DNA of 64,000 bases, from NCBI GenBank assembly GCA_016584305.1, contig JACEEZ010007237.1, forward strand, positions 12,501-76,500, written 5' to 3'. Source of the stretch: Chionoecetes opilio (taxonomy: Eukaryota; Arthropoda; Malacostraca; Decapoda; Majidae). Position numbers and translations under genes: made by a program. This document shows, piece by piece, positions 13,804 through 24,904 of this stretch (position 1 is its first letter; each line of letters opens with the position of its first letter). The notes under the pieces are model-generated. The model was given only the letters and a program-made list of their open reading frames with translations. It did no database searches and was not told where the DNA came from.

Positions 13804-14671
13804 TAAATAAACATATGCAAGGTGGGAGGTAAGTACACGTGTGCCGTGTGACCTTAACATTGGTGATGCCCGCAGCCTCCACGATGATTGCCTCCACCAC
13901 TCGTCGTCCTCGTAGCCTGTGGAGTCATTCAGCCGCTAAACACGTTTCTTTCGTCTACGAAGAATAATTCGCTCCCCTCCAAAAGCATAGCCTCGTTCAT
14001 CTTCATCACGGGCACCAAACTGGTTTTTGTCATCACCCAAAGCAACAATTCCGATAATATTTATCATACTACTTGCTCTCTGCAACATCACTCATTCCAC
14101 TCCTGCGTTTGTATTTCAGCGATTATTTATGCGTGTGGTTTATAGATCCAAGTCCTCAACACGAGGCATTATGTTTCTGATGACTGAGTAACTTACGTAT
14201 ACCAGGAAGTGTAGAGAGCAGGGGGAGATGAGTGTTATATGGCACGAGAAGTTCAATATTGAGGCTGTACAAGACTCGTTCTCACAGTGTTGTCATTGAT
14301 GTGCATGACGTTGCCTGGACCTGGTGGCGTGTGGGTCTTCATGCGTGTAGAGTAACAGGGCACCGTGGACACGAGTGTAGGGCGCCTAGCAGTAAGGAAA
14401 GCTATCGATTTGTACAGTTTTGAAGACAATGATAATTATGTATTCATCTTCCTTTTATTCATGGATCTTGAAATTGATGAGGAAATAAATCAGATTAATT
14501 AATTCATTCAACTTGATTGAATACATTCATGAAAAATAATTACTTACCGTAGTGTCTGTCTTTTGGTGATTTTTTCCACGCCTGTCTAAAAAGCAGTGGT
14601 TTCAAAGATAATCCACGTAACAATACTTTCAGTGAGACAATAAGATGACTATGAATATCAAGAAGGTACTA
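13804..14671. other. No gene seen
   Basis: A plus-strand frame of 85 residues at 13888-14145 and one of 63 at 14232-14423 have no recognisable domain and no splice context; I do not call them genes. Confidence 0.55.
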
Positions 14672-14954
14672 CACTCTTAGAAAAAAAGGGTAGGAAAAGG
14701 GTAGAAAAAGGGTGTTTATAGTGATGAAATACTGCTACCCTTACAAATATACCCTTTTGCAACCCTAAATATACCCTTTTCAAACCCCAAATGTACCCTT
14801 TCTCAACCCTCTCGTCTAAAAAGGGTAGATAAAGGGTAGATGAAGGGTTTAATCAGCAGCATCTACCCTTCAGCCTGGACATAGGGTATAAAAAGGGTAG
14901 TGATGGTGCGATGTAACAATTCTACCCTTAATATACCCCCCATTTCTGAGAGTG
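14672..14954. mobile_element. TIR element with CACTCTTAGAAA ends
   Basis: Left end CACTCTTAGAAAAAA and right end CATTTCTGAGAGTG are inverted repeats, flanked by TA on both sides. The 283-bp interior is built from AAGGGTA and TACCCTT motifs in both orientations. CACT-type ends recall CACTA/Chapaev elements, but the superfamily is not certain. Confidence 0.75.
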
Positions 14955-15361
14955 TAGACATGAAGTGAATCTATCAGTGTAGAGCTACATCCAGGGTAAT
15001 GCAGCATAAAGCACGGATTTAACATCTAATAGCAACACTCAGTTCTTGTCTTCCACTCGCAGCCAAGGGGATAACAGGTCTGTGTCTGACATTAATCTCA
15101 GATGAGATACTACTTAACGGTCTCAACCCCACACAGGCGATCCATCTGTTCACTTATTAGGTTTTTTTCCCGCTACACAAAGCATTGTTGAAAATGTCCA
15201 CATCATCTTTCAGGCGTTTTGCGCACAGGTTTGAGGGATGTGGATTAAAGTTATTAATTACCTCTGAGAACCACTTTATAGTTTTAAAGGGTTTTAGAAG
15301 ATGACTTGACAATTTTATAGAAGGGATGAAAGATGTATTTAGGTAATTGTATCAGAAGGAC

Positions 15362-15422
15362 TACCATGTGCAGACCTCCCGGCCTCTTGTAGCTTCCTTT
15401 TTTTCTGAGGTTCTTATGTTAT
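15362..15422 (+). mobile_element. LINE 3' tail fragment
   Basis: CGGCCTCTTGTAGCTTCC followed by a TTCTTATGTTA end matches the 3' tail of the LINE copies at 21866 and 33395. Only the terminal 60 bp remains, as expected for a strongly 5'-truncated insertion. Sequence from here to 15731 is otherwise unassigned. Confidence 0.75.
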
Positions 15423-15731
15423 ATATCAAATTATTGTCAGAAGAACAGTAGGCATGAAAATATCAATATAAGATGGCAAGAGAGGCAGCATTGCAGTGGC
15501 CTTTGAGAGATTGAAGACTGTCAGTTAGAGAAGTGCAGTCATAGAAGTATAAACAGATGGGAGGCTCACGCTACCTACATGATGCTGAACTTTGCTACTA
15601 TTTTTTTTTTACCTTTACTAAAGTTTTCTTCCAACTACAGAATAAGAAAAGCAGTATTCTAGTAAAAGGTGTATGTGTGCAAAATGTTGATTTACACATG
15701 CAATTTTACTCATGGTGTTCATATTTTGCAG

Positions 15732-16501
15732 ACGTTAGCGAGGGAGGTCGTGAGGACGAGGACAGTGAGGGTGTGGGTGAGGCGCCCCCCGGGTGCCACC
15801 CCGCCACCGACCCTCCACCGCCACCACCATTCAGTCCCCCACCACCACGACTTCAAGCCATGGAGGGTCGCATGTCTGCCGCTGCAACCAAGCTGGGGCG
15901 CATGTCTCCCTCTGTGTATGTGGGAGGTGGCACCTTGGGAAGGGTCAGCCCAGGCCATGACCTAGGCTACCACACCCTGGTCACGAGGCAGACACCAACA
16001 CCCACCAGAGACAGAACCACGCCCACCAGAGACCGCACAACGCCCACCAGAGACCGCACAACGCCCTCGCCCTGGTCTGACGTGCGAGCCTCACCTTTCC
16101 CTGCCCTCGACCTCTCCGCTCTGTCATCGTGTCCCCGGTCATCGCCGCGGCCACAGCTACCACAAGTACCTCCGCAGCAGCAGCCGTCCACGCCACAGCC
16201 GCAGCAACAGCTGGAAAGCACCGACCAGCTGTTGGCCACGTACAAAGGGAAACGGGTCTCTCGGTCATCTCCATTTGACAAGCTCAGCGATGAACTGTTA
16301 GTGAGAATCCTGTTCTTTTTACCGACCAATGCAGTCTGCCAGTGTGCCAGAGTGTGCAGACGGTGGTACGTGCTGGCCTGGGATCCGCGTCTCTGGTCCA
16401 CCATCACCCTCACCAGCGAGGCCATCCATGCCGACAGAGCAATCAAGCAAATCACCAGATTATTAGCCAGAGACTCTGGTGGCTGTGTGCATGTAGAGAA
16501 G
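15732..16501 (+). CDS. FBXL7: FBXL7 exon: linker and F-box
   Basis: The acceptor is TTTTGCAG at 15724-15731 and the donor GTAAGA at 16502. It encodes the DVSEGGRED start, a Pro-rich run, three to four copies of TPTRDRT, a Gln/Pro run, and the whole F-box up to HVEK. An upstream ATG at 15557 is in frame, but that stretch reads like intron and is not conserved, so I prefer the splice acceptor to that start. Confidence 0.92.
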
Positions 16502-19146
16502 GTAAGACGTGGACCGATGTGTTACACAGAGAGTATGAACCTGCTTGATCTATTAGAAGTCCTTTGACATGCAACTTTGGTGTGTGTGTATTTACCTAGT
16601 TGTGACATACAGGAAGTGAGCTATGCTAGTAGGGTCTCCATATCTCTTGCTATCAGTTTAGCTTTTAATTCATAGATATTCTTGCCCTGGACTATTTCCT
16701 TATCAAGGCTGCTCCAAACATCAATACTTCTGTATGGGAAGCTGTAGTTTCTTGACGTCCCGCAGGCACTTTGTTTTCCTCAATATTTTACTGTGTCGTC
16801 TTGTTTCTCCAGCGACCCATACAAATAGATCATCCTTGTCTATCCTTTCCACATCCTTCATCACTCTGTACACTGTCATCTGCCTTGAACATGAAGTGGT
16901 GTTGGAAGTCAACAGGTGTTGAGTGGCGGGTCCACATTCATGTTTCTTACGCTACAATACCTTTCATATCATAGAAACTAATTTTGAATTTTGTTGTTGT
17001 TGTCCCAAACAGGTAATTCTGAACAGTTGTTCGAGGCTGTCGGATCGAGGCATATCACTCATTGGGCGGCGGTGTCCTGAACTCCGGCACCTTGAGATCA
17101 AGGGATGTGTGAATGTCACCAACATTGGAATTTTTGAGCTCGTGACCCAGTGCGTCAATCTGGAACACCTTGATGTCACAGGTAAGACCACTTTTCAAGT
17201 ATTTCAATTCACATTGAGTGTGCACATAATGTGATCAGTTTATAAAGTGCAAATGATTAAAAGTTTTCTGGGATGAAAAGTTCAGTTTGCCTTGTCTACA
17301 CGAGTCTCTGGTAGACTTTGCCCTCACCAAGCTTAATAGACTACAGTCTATAGATCTTGGCCCTCACAGCCTGTCATCGGGTCACGTAAATCCACAGGAC
17401 ACAACAGGAAACTATAATTGCAAATTATTGATATATTTCCTGTAGCAAGTGTTCACTTTTCATTCTGACACAGCATTGTGACTAATAACCGTTCCCTTGC
17501 CAGGCTGCCACCAGATCACGTGCATCCACCTGACACAGCATTGTGACTAACCGTTCCCTTCTTGCCAGGCTGCCACCAGATCACGTGCATCCACCTGACG
17601 CAGCAGGGCATGGTGGAGCCCGAGCCGCTACACTCCCGCCAGCTGTACCTCCAGTACCTCGACATGACGGACTGTTACGCCCTCGAGGACCAGGGTCTCA
17701 AGGTTATTGTTAAGAACTGCCCCCAGCTCCTCCACCTCTACCTCAGGAGATGTATTAATATCACAGGTAAATATTTATTTGAGTGTCTAGGACGTTCCAA
17801 TTGATAACGCCATTAAAGTATCCAGGTGATTAAATTCCTTCTGATTTGTCTTCCATTCAGTATAGTAGGATTCTTATGTATTATATTGTCCTTGCTACCA
17901 AATCCCCTAAGTTCACTCTATTTCACGTGCTTGATGCGAAGGCCTCTATATGCATGTGTTTGCACCATTACGTTTACTAATTTCCACTGCTATTGATTTT
18001 ACTTTGGGTGTAAATTCATGACAATGACCTCACTGTGAGTTTCTTTTTAGTTGTTATCATGACTCGACCACCTTTATCAAGTTTCTATAATTTGTTCTAA
18101 ATATTGTGGTTCTCGATAGTTTGGGTATCATTATAAATCAATCTTTGGAATGCAAACTCGTGAGTCATTAAGTTGGAATTTTTCTTTTCAATCAACCTTC
18201 GCTGTCATATTCTACTACAACTACTACTATACTACTACAACTACTACTATACTACTACAACTACTACTATACTACTACAACTACTACTATACTACTACAA
18301 CTTACAACTAAAACAGAAACTAACCACGTGTAGGTCTCACAGCCTCTTGTAGCGTCCTTATTTTCTTATGTTCTTTCGTTCTAACTACTTAAAATTATTC
18401 CTATGGTGCAGTTCATTTACCATGATGTGTGGGCGTATCTGTCATAGCATTAAAATAGGTGTATACTATTATTATTGTTACATTAAATAATCGATAACAA
18501 CTATTTCCTTTAATATAATCTATTTTATTATTACGTACTTATATTATTATTTTTTTTTTTTTTTTTACAATTTTTTACATTTTTTATTAACTATTTTTCA
18601 ACTATTTCAGACATGGGAGTGAAGCACATGGCCAGCTATTGCCTCATGCTGCGCGAGGTGAGCGTTTCCGACTGTGTCCAAATAACAGACTTTGGCATGT
18701 ATGAATTAGCCAAACTGGGACCTAACCTCCGCTATCTCAGTGTAGCGAAGTGTGACCAGATCAGTGACGCCGGTATCAAGCAGATCGCCCGCCACTGTTA
18801 TAAGTTGCGCTATCTTAACGTGCGAGGTTGTGAGGCTGTTAGCGATGACTCGATGGAAATGGTGGCTAGGTCATGCCCCAGACTGAGAGCTCTTGATATT
18901 GGCAAATGTGACGTCACAGATAATGGAATGAAGCTAATATCGGAGCACTGTCCCAATCTGAAAAAGCTATCAGTGAAATCTTGTGACATGATAACTGACC
19001 GGGGTGTTCAGTACATAGCTTACTATTGCCGTGGCCTCCAACAGCTCAACATTCAGGATTGCCAAGTGACAATTGAGGGTTATAGGACAGTCAAAAAGTA
19101 TTGCCGACGTTGCATAATAGAGCACACTAACCCCGGCTTCTTTTAG
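15732..19146 (+). CDS. FBXL7: F-box and leucine-rich repeat protein 7 (FBXL7), 5' incomplete
   Basis: Substrate-binding subunit of an SCF-type E3 ubiquitin ligase. In flies Fbxl7 acts with the Fat cadherin in growth and planar polarity (family knowledge). Exons: 15732-16501, 17013-17181, 17569-17766, 18611-19146; all junctions are GT..AG and in phase. The product from this point is about 556 residues. It has an acidic and Pro/Thr/Gln-rich N-terminal linker, an F-box (FDKLSDELLVRILFFLP, then CARVCRRWYVLAWDPRLW), then about ten LRRs ending RCIIEHTNPGFF, almost the same as the vertebrate C-terminus. The human protein is 491 residues; the extra length lies in the linker. The first exon begins with two bases completing an Asp codon, matching the human exon 2 phase (SSD-VSS). 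The short initiator exon is not visible upstream and is probably off the window across a long intron. Confidence 0.95.
16565..16920 (-). mobile_element. LINE fragment (reverse transcriptase C-terminal tail) in FBXL7 intron
   Basis: The minus strand encodes VYRVMKDVERIDKDDLFVWV and TRRHSKILRKTKCLRDVKK, the recognisable tail of a CR1/Jockey-like non-LTR polymerase family. Stops follow after about 63 residues, so it is dead. It fills most of the intron between the F-box exon and the first LRR exon. Confidence 0.75.
17013..17181 (+). CDS. FBXL7: FBXL7 exon: first LRRs
   Basis: The acceptor CCAAACAG precedes GTAATTCTG. It encodes VILNSCSRLSDRGISLIG through LEHLDVTG, two LRRs, and ends with one base of a Gly codon before GTAAGA. 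It aligns without gaps to the human VTVSGCRRLTDRG region. Confidence 0.95.
17364..17595 (+). repeat. Tandem duplication of a 3' splice site
   Basis: A 65-bp unit spanning intron end, acceptor and exon start (TGACACAGCATTGTGACTAA, then GTTCCCTTGCCAGGCTGC) occurs at about 17466-17530 and 17531-17595. A more decayed related copy is visible near 17364. The first copy has an intact-looking acceptor (AG at 17502-17503), but its exon-like frame meets TAA at 17548-17550. Confidence 0.88.
17569..17766 (+). CDS. FBXL7: FBXL7 exon: central LRRs
   Basis: Encodes GCHQITCIHLTQQG through YLRRCINITG, two to three LRRs, with LDMTDCYALEDQGL matching human LDMTDCFVLEDEGL. The acceptor is the second copy of the duplicated splice site and the donor is GTAAAT. 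The exon is in phase with its neighbours. Confidence 0.95.
17767..18610 (+). other. FBXL7 intron with CTACTA repeat and LINE tail
   Basis: Holds a tandem of CTACTACAACTACTACTATA at about 18211-18303, directly followed by a LINE 3' tail fragment (GTCTCACAGCCTCTTGTAGC, about 18317-18380), then an AT-rich run and the acceptor TATTTCAG. Confidence 0.8.
18611..19146 (+). CDS. FBXL7: FBXL7 last exon: C-terminal LRRs and stop
   Basis: Encodes DMGVKHMASYC to the terminal HTNPGFF, followed by TAG at 19144-19146. It covers about six LRRs. Family signatures visible include VSVSDCVQITDFGMYELAKL, LRYLNVRGCEAVSD and LDIGKCDVTDNG. Confidence 0.96.
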
Positions 19147-21740
19147 GATAGCTCAAGTGTGCCTGTACCTTGTCCAGTGTTGTGCCGGTGATTGCAGAAA
19201 ATATCACTAGTGCCAAATAGAGTGCACCTGTGTAACTGAAGCTGATATGGACAAGACCCAGGGGCTAGCACGAGGCCCTGTTTCTTGGGTTGCATAGCCC
19301 TGGGCAAGACAAGTGCCTACTCTACTCACCTGTGCCAATCTTTGTAGTGCCAAAATGGTGAGCTGAATCCCTTGAGCAAACAAGTGTCTTATTACTCCTC
19401 CATGTACCAAAGTAACGCTACCGTTGCCCAGAAGTAGCACCACTTGCTGCTTTTATGCCTTGCAAACACATTGTTGTTTGCCTCTGTCTTTGTAATTGCC
19501 TAGTATGTACCTGTGTAATGCATTAATACAATGTGCACCTTTATAATGTGCACATATGATTAATGTAAACTTTTGCTGTATGTGCAGTTTTATAACAAAC
19601 TTTGAATAGTGTGTATGTATTACACTGAAAATTATACTGCCTTCTATACAATCATGTGTATATCTTTTTATATACACAGTCATACAGAGAACAAACACAT
19701 GTGCCTTCCCTCAGACCTCCTTTTGTTCTCAGAAAAATGTAGTTCAAACTTATGCATATTGTTTGCTGGTTATCTCTTAAAATGAATATATATGACAAAT
19801 GTGTGAAACTTCCATTACCGTACATGTTATATCATTATGAAGTTGTCCATTTTGGCCAAAAGGTCTATATTATTGAATTTTCATGGTTTTGTATGTGAGT
19901 ACTTTTGATATCTTGGTTATAAGAGCCGTTTTATTTCTATGTATTCAGATTTGTGTGGATTCACCTCAAGTTTATGTGCTTGATGACATCACTTTAGCTT
20001 CACCATCCTTGTCTTTTATAACTACGAGTCAAATAATTTGTTTAAGATAAATAATTATTCATGATCATGTAAATGAAAAAGAAGAAGTTCATAATGAGTG
20101 CTGCTACACATTTACTGATATTAATTTGGGTGCATATTTAAGTGCAGAAATATCACATAGCGAAGTAAGAATTCTAGATGAGACTATAATCACTTGAATT
20201 CTCCAATTTATGATTTCCTGCCTGGCATTTTTTAATGTGATGCATATAAAATTATATAACTTCCAGTAGCTGTTTGGAAATGTATGGCTCTTAAAATTCA
20301 TGCGTTTCCCCTTATGGCAAGATAATTTCAGAATGTATGAGCAGATTGCAAAGATGGAATTCAGTTGAAAGTTGAAACATATTCATCAGTTAAAACAATA
20401 CCAAATGTAACGTAGGATCGAACCAGGAACTCATTTGTATAGCAGATATTTAATAAATTAATTGAGATCTACGTAGTAGGTACATATCTAGGTAAAATTC
20501 ATGCTTGCACATATTAGTTCCAAAGCAGCATAGTGAAAACAAGACACCTAAATGCCATTGTGTGGCATAGATGAGTGTTTTTCCAAGTGTATTATTAGCA
20601 GAATTTTCATTTATGTATCGGTGACCATGAAATAGGAAGATATTATGCAGGAAAGGACCAGTAAATTAATACAATATAAAACTATTTACCATTGTAATGT
20701 GTAATGAGTCATTGATATTATCCGAAAATTGTTATTTTGATAAGCATACTTTAATAATGATTATAAGCTTCATGATACAGAGAAAATCTCGTATTATGCA
20801 AAATTTTACGCAATGAGCATAAATTAGCCTTAGTTCTTCATCTTAAAGAATATCTAAGCTGATTTGATAGTTTTTATTTGAAAATATATCTCTATCTTCA
20901 AAGCTTATTCTCAGCAGGAGTGTGTTTTCAAATATAATGTAAAATGCAAATTGCTTCAAGACTGTTTCAATATCTACAATGTACACACTACAATGTTTAT
21001 GATTCTCATATGATTCTGATCGTTCCAGCAAGCCTTTACACTTCATCTAGAACTCTAAAGAATCCAATATAAGATGCACAATGACTGTTTTTCCAATATG
21101 CAATAGAATCAAAGTATGAAGTAGACCTAAACCTTAATAGTGTTTGAAAGCAATTTTTAAGTCATGACCAAACCCTTGAGCAGCAAAAATCATTACTGTC
21201 ATTATGTTCACTTTAAGAGCGCCAAAACATGTGTTGATCATGGTGCTTTATGTCGCCCTGCTGGTGCTGTCACTGTGGAGGCGAAGCGGGAAGGCACACA
21301 CACGGTGGACCCCACACCACCTCAGACCCCGGAACAATCTGTACATTTTGATTTTGTCACTGTCAACTAATTTCAAAGACCACTATTTATTTTTATTAAT
21401 CATATACATATATTCCTTTTGATACATATTCACCCCCCCCCCCCCCACCCACCACCCCCACACACACAGTACTACTTTACAATTGAATTTTGCTATTTAT
21501 CATGAAATTGGCAAAGTGAATCATCAAAACCTTATCATTTTACCTTGTTACTAGAATTGTGAGTGTGGTTATACTGACGCTATTGCCATAATATGTGCCT
21601 TTTCTTATATCAATTATATTGTAATGAATCCTTATATTGTTATTATTCCATTTTTATGTAAGTTTTTTATGAGATATTTTATAATTTATTTACCACACAA
21701 GACTATTTCTTGTGTATAATAAAAGATAGTTTATATTGTG
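19147..21740 (+). other. FBXL7: FBXL7 3' UTR (probable)
   Basis: AT-rich sequence with no gene or obvious transposon. The best poly(A) signal is AATAAA at 21718-21723, followed by a T/G-rich stretch; earlier weaker signals exist. A C homopolymer run lies at about 21430. The length of about 2.6 kb is an inference. Confidence 0.6.
21718..21723 (+). terminator. Candidate poly(A) signal for FBXL7
   Basis: AATAAA with T/G-rich downstream sequence (TTTATATTGTGATTTGTATG), located just before the intergenic LINE block. Confidence 0.5.
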
Positions 21741-21865
21741 ATTTGTATGACCTTTGTCACTGCAGTTATTAAAGAATGTGCTACACAGTGTCTTACACGT
21801 AATGAAATTATCTAGGTATGTTGTACATGTGTATATACATGTAATAATCATGTTAATGATAATGT

Positions 21866-22490
21866 CCTAGGAGAATCCTAGGATTTATTACCAGGAGTGT
21901 GAAAAGTAGAAGTGCTGAGGTTATTCTAAAGCTTTATTTAGCTCTAGTCAGACCTCACCTAGATTATGCGGTTCAGTTTTGGTCTCCGTATTACAGGATG
22001 GATATTGCCTTGTTAGAATCAGTGCAGAGAAGGATGACCAAAACGATTCATGGAATGCATAACTTTATTTATGAGAAGAGATTGAAACTATTAAATTTAC
22101 ACTCACTCAAGAGGCATAGAGTAAGGGGCGATCTGATAGAAGTTTTTAAGTGGATAAAGGGATACAATATAGGCGATGTAGGAGAAGTTCTTAAGGTTAG
22201 TAAGCAGGTCAGAATAAGAAGTAACGGATTCAAGCTGGAAAAGCGTAGATTTAAAAAGGAAATTGGGAGAAACAGTTCACAAATAGGGTGGTGAATGATT
22301 GGAATGGACTAAGTCGTCAGGTGGTCAATGCGGAGTCTATTGAGGTCTTTAAAAGGAGTCTGGATAAATTCATGGATGGGAAAGAGAGGTGGATATAGGT
22401 AGAGTTAAGTAATATAGGTAGAGTTAAGTAACAGGAACTACCTCTTGTAGGTCTCACGGCCTCTTGTAGCTTCCTTATGTTCTTAATGTT
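21866..22490 (+). mobile_element. Non-LTR retrotransposon, 3' part with RT tail
   Basis: Encodes VILKLYLALVRPHLDYAVQF, then LESVQRRMTKTIHGM and RGDLIEVFKWIKGY, the C-terminal region of CR1/Jockey-like LINE polymerases. A frameshift near 22275 moves the remaining VVNDWNGLSRQVVNAESI to another frame. The 3' tail is CTCACGGCCTCTTGTAGC and ends in TTATGTTCTTAATGTT. It is a dead 5'-truncated copy. Confidence 0.9.
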
Positions 22491-22649
22491 ATGTTAAATT
22501 AATGTAGCCTACATGTTAAAATCAACTTGGGCTCCCACAATCAATATTGATTAAATGTTTTGTATATCTTGAATACTCTGTCAGGGATTGTATATCAATG
22601 ATTGCTCTCTCTCGTGACTGAACTTTTGATAAATTTCTCAATGTTTCAA

Positions 22650-23040
22650 AACACAGAGATTCCCGGCACTGGTGGTTCATCCGGCACTGTCCTTAGTATT
22701 TTATCCACACCATATTTGAATGTGTTGACAGAGCACCCTGTGATGTTCCTCACATACTTGGGAGGCTGTTGAAAATTTTAGGCCCTTCATGAACCAGATT
22801 GACAGCAAGTAATCTCCCTGGGGCTCTTGAAGGGAGGGAGGGTTCTTCTACTACACTTGCGTCCAGTCCCAAAGCCGTCTGTATGTAGAAAGCCTGCGTC
22901 TGCGAGGCGAGATGGACGGTGACGTCATCATCAGAGTCGGCTCCACAATTCAGTAGGCGCCGAGCTTTCAGCGAGTGAGGACGTACGGCTCTCATTGCAC
23001 CCACTGTTAACTTTTCCCCATTTAATATTTTGCTCAAGAA
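22650..23040 (-). mobile_element. LINE fragment (RT C-terminus), minus strand
   Basis: The minus strand encodes SKILNGEKLTVGAMRAVR and HEGPKIFNSLP, then, after a break, NTFKYGVDKILRTV. The GPK-(I/L)FN-(S/A)LP motif followed by an F(K)-D(K) helix is typical of one LINE polymerase family. It may belong to the same insertion as the sequence at 23480-24430. Confidence 0.7.
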
Positions 23041-23333
23041 ATTTGTACATGGAGAATATCAATAGAAGCGGAATTTAATTAGCTTTCCATTGATATATTT
23101 CGTTTTCTGATAAATTAATTAGAACCATACATAAATTAGTGTTAACTAAATAAATAACATCATTAATCGGGAAAAATTACCCGATTTCATGATCTTTTTA
23201 GTTAGTTAACGCTAATTTATGCATGCTGCTAATTCATTTATCAGAAAACGAAATATATCAATGGAAAGCTAATTAAATTCCGCTGCTATTGATATTCTCC
23301 CATGTAAAATGTTTTTGAGCAAAATATTAAATG
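23018..23333. repeat. Long inverted repeat (foldback)
   Basis: The left arm from CATTTAATATTTTGCTCAAG is mirrored by the right arm ending TTTGAGCAAAATATTAAATG; each arm is about 125 bp around an AT-rich spacer. The outermost arm sequence is LINE coding sequence in both arms (LSKILNGE), so the palindrome arose by inverted duplication of LINE sequence. Confidence 0.88.
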
Positions 23334-23479
23334 GCGAAGAGTTTAAGTTCATGCATATTTCTTGAGTCTCATAATGGCATTTCTTTAGTGTGTTTTACGG
23401 TTTTTTATTTGATATTATAGAACAAACATTTCCGAAGATAACAGTATATCTTTTATACTGATAAACATATGTTAGGTAG

Positions 23480-24430
23480 GTAAACTTGTCATCTCGGTGG
23501 CCTCGTACAGACTCCGTCCGTGACGTCATCAATCTCAGGCGCAGGCTTTTACACATACAGACGGCTTTGCCAGTCCGCTCATTTGTGCCTGAAGTGCAGA
23601 GGACGTGGGGTCTGGCATCTGTTTTTCCAGGACCTTCCATATATAGATGGCACGGTATCTTTCTCTCCGTCTCTTTGTTGCGAGTAGATCCCCAGTGTTT
23701 CTAGGCGGTCTCAGTAGTTGAGGTTATGTAGTCCTCTGATGTGTTTGGTGAATGACCTCTGAACAGCCTCCAGTCTCTGGATGTCACCTTTCTTGTGACT
23801 TTCTTTCTTGTGGGGTTGTACCAGGGCTATCCACAGGGTTAGCATGACCTCAGGTTCCCTGGAGGCACAAGTTCTCATGACCTAGCCTGCCATGCCCCTT
23901 GCCTTCCTCAAAGCCTCCGTGATGTGGTGTGAGAAGGAGACATCATCACTAAGGTAAACTCCAATGCACTTTCCATTTGGTGTTGACGGGGCGTATCTAG
24001 GGAAAGTAGCGCCCAGGGCAAGCACTGGAATTGCGCCCCTGGTGGGGGTTGGGGGCGAGCAAAGCGATCCTCTGCAGCTGGGAGGTCCGAGAAAATTTTC
24101 GAAATATGAGCAATTCTAGGAGCATTTTGAAGCCATATTCAAAGCTATATTTTGGTAACTAATTTGATTTGGCGGCCCCCTTTTGATTAAAAAAACAAAA
24201 TGTTCGAAAAATGAGCAATTCAATGAGCATTTTGAACCCATAATCAAAGCTATATTTTGGTAATTCATTTGATTTGGCGAGGAAGATTTGGCGCCCCTTG
24301 AGTGGCGCCCAGGCACGTGCCCTGCCTGCCACACCCTGGATACGCCACGGGGTGTTGGGGTGATGTGACTTCCTCCCTCTGTGTGCAGTGTAGTTGTATA
24401 GTATTGTAGTGGTCAAAATGACCATCTACA
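23480..24430 (-). mobile_element. LINE remnant interrupted by a hAT-like element
   Basis: Sequence related to the fragment at 22.7-23.0 kb (shared ACAGACGGCTTT-like segment), without an intact frame. It resumes after the insert at 23987-24350. Confidence 0.5.
23987..24350. mobile_element. hAT-like MITE with 8-bp target duplication
   Basis: Ends GGGGCGTATCTAGGG and CCCTGGATACGCC are inverted. GGTGTTGA at 23979-23986 and GGTGTTGG at 24351-24358 flank it as an imperfect 8-bp duplication, the hAT hallmark. The interior contains a direct duplication (GAGCATTTTGAA, then CAAAGCTATATTTTGG, occurs twice). Confidence 0.75.
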
Positions 24431-24694
24431 CCGTTCTCACCATTATGTAGTGCCCACCTTGGGAGTGTACTCTACAGTCCTGGTTACTCCGCTGCCACCA
24501 CCCACATTAAGTGGGAAAAATATATGAATGAACAAAAATAAAAGATTTAGAAAATATGTAAGTACTGGTTGGAAACTGAATGACAACGCGTTAATAAATT
24601 TCTAATTATAATATATTTAACTCTTTACTGTCTCACTTGGTAATTATTATACATTCATAAGTTATCTTAATATTAAGTCTTCCTTCCCTCCTAG

Positions 24695-24904
24695 CGATAC
24701 GCACGCGAAATGCTCAAGTCGTTATCCTAATATAGTTTACTATCTTTGGTAACTTCGGTTGCACTGTCACCACATTAACGATACGCACATGTAATGCTCA
24801 AGTCGTCATCCTAATATAGTTTACTATCTCTGGTAACTTCAGTCGCACTGTTACCACTTTAACGATACGCATGCGTAATGCTCAATTCGTCATCCTAATA
24901 TAAT
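24695..24904 (+). repeat. 84-bp tandem repeat, 2.5 copies
   Basis: Units start at CGATACGCAC at 24695, 24779 and 24863, exactly 84 bp apart, with a few substitutions. Confidence 0.92.

Noticed and set aside
13888..14423. Two plus-strand frames of 85 and 63 residues upstream of FBXL7
   Set aside because: No homology I recognise, no splice context and no coding bias; could not support them as the missing FBXL7 5' exon.
15557..15731. FBXL7 start at the ATG at 15557 (MGGS...)
   Set aside because: The segment to 15731 reads like intron with a T run and no conservation; a good acceptor at 15731 matches the human exon phase.
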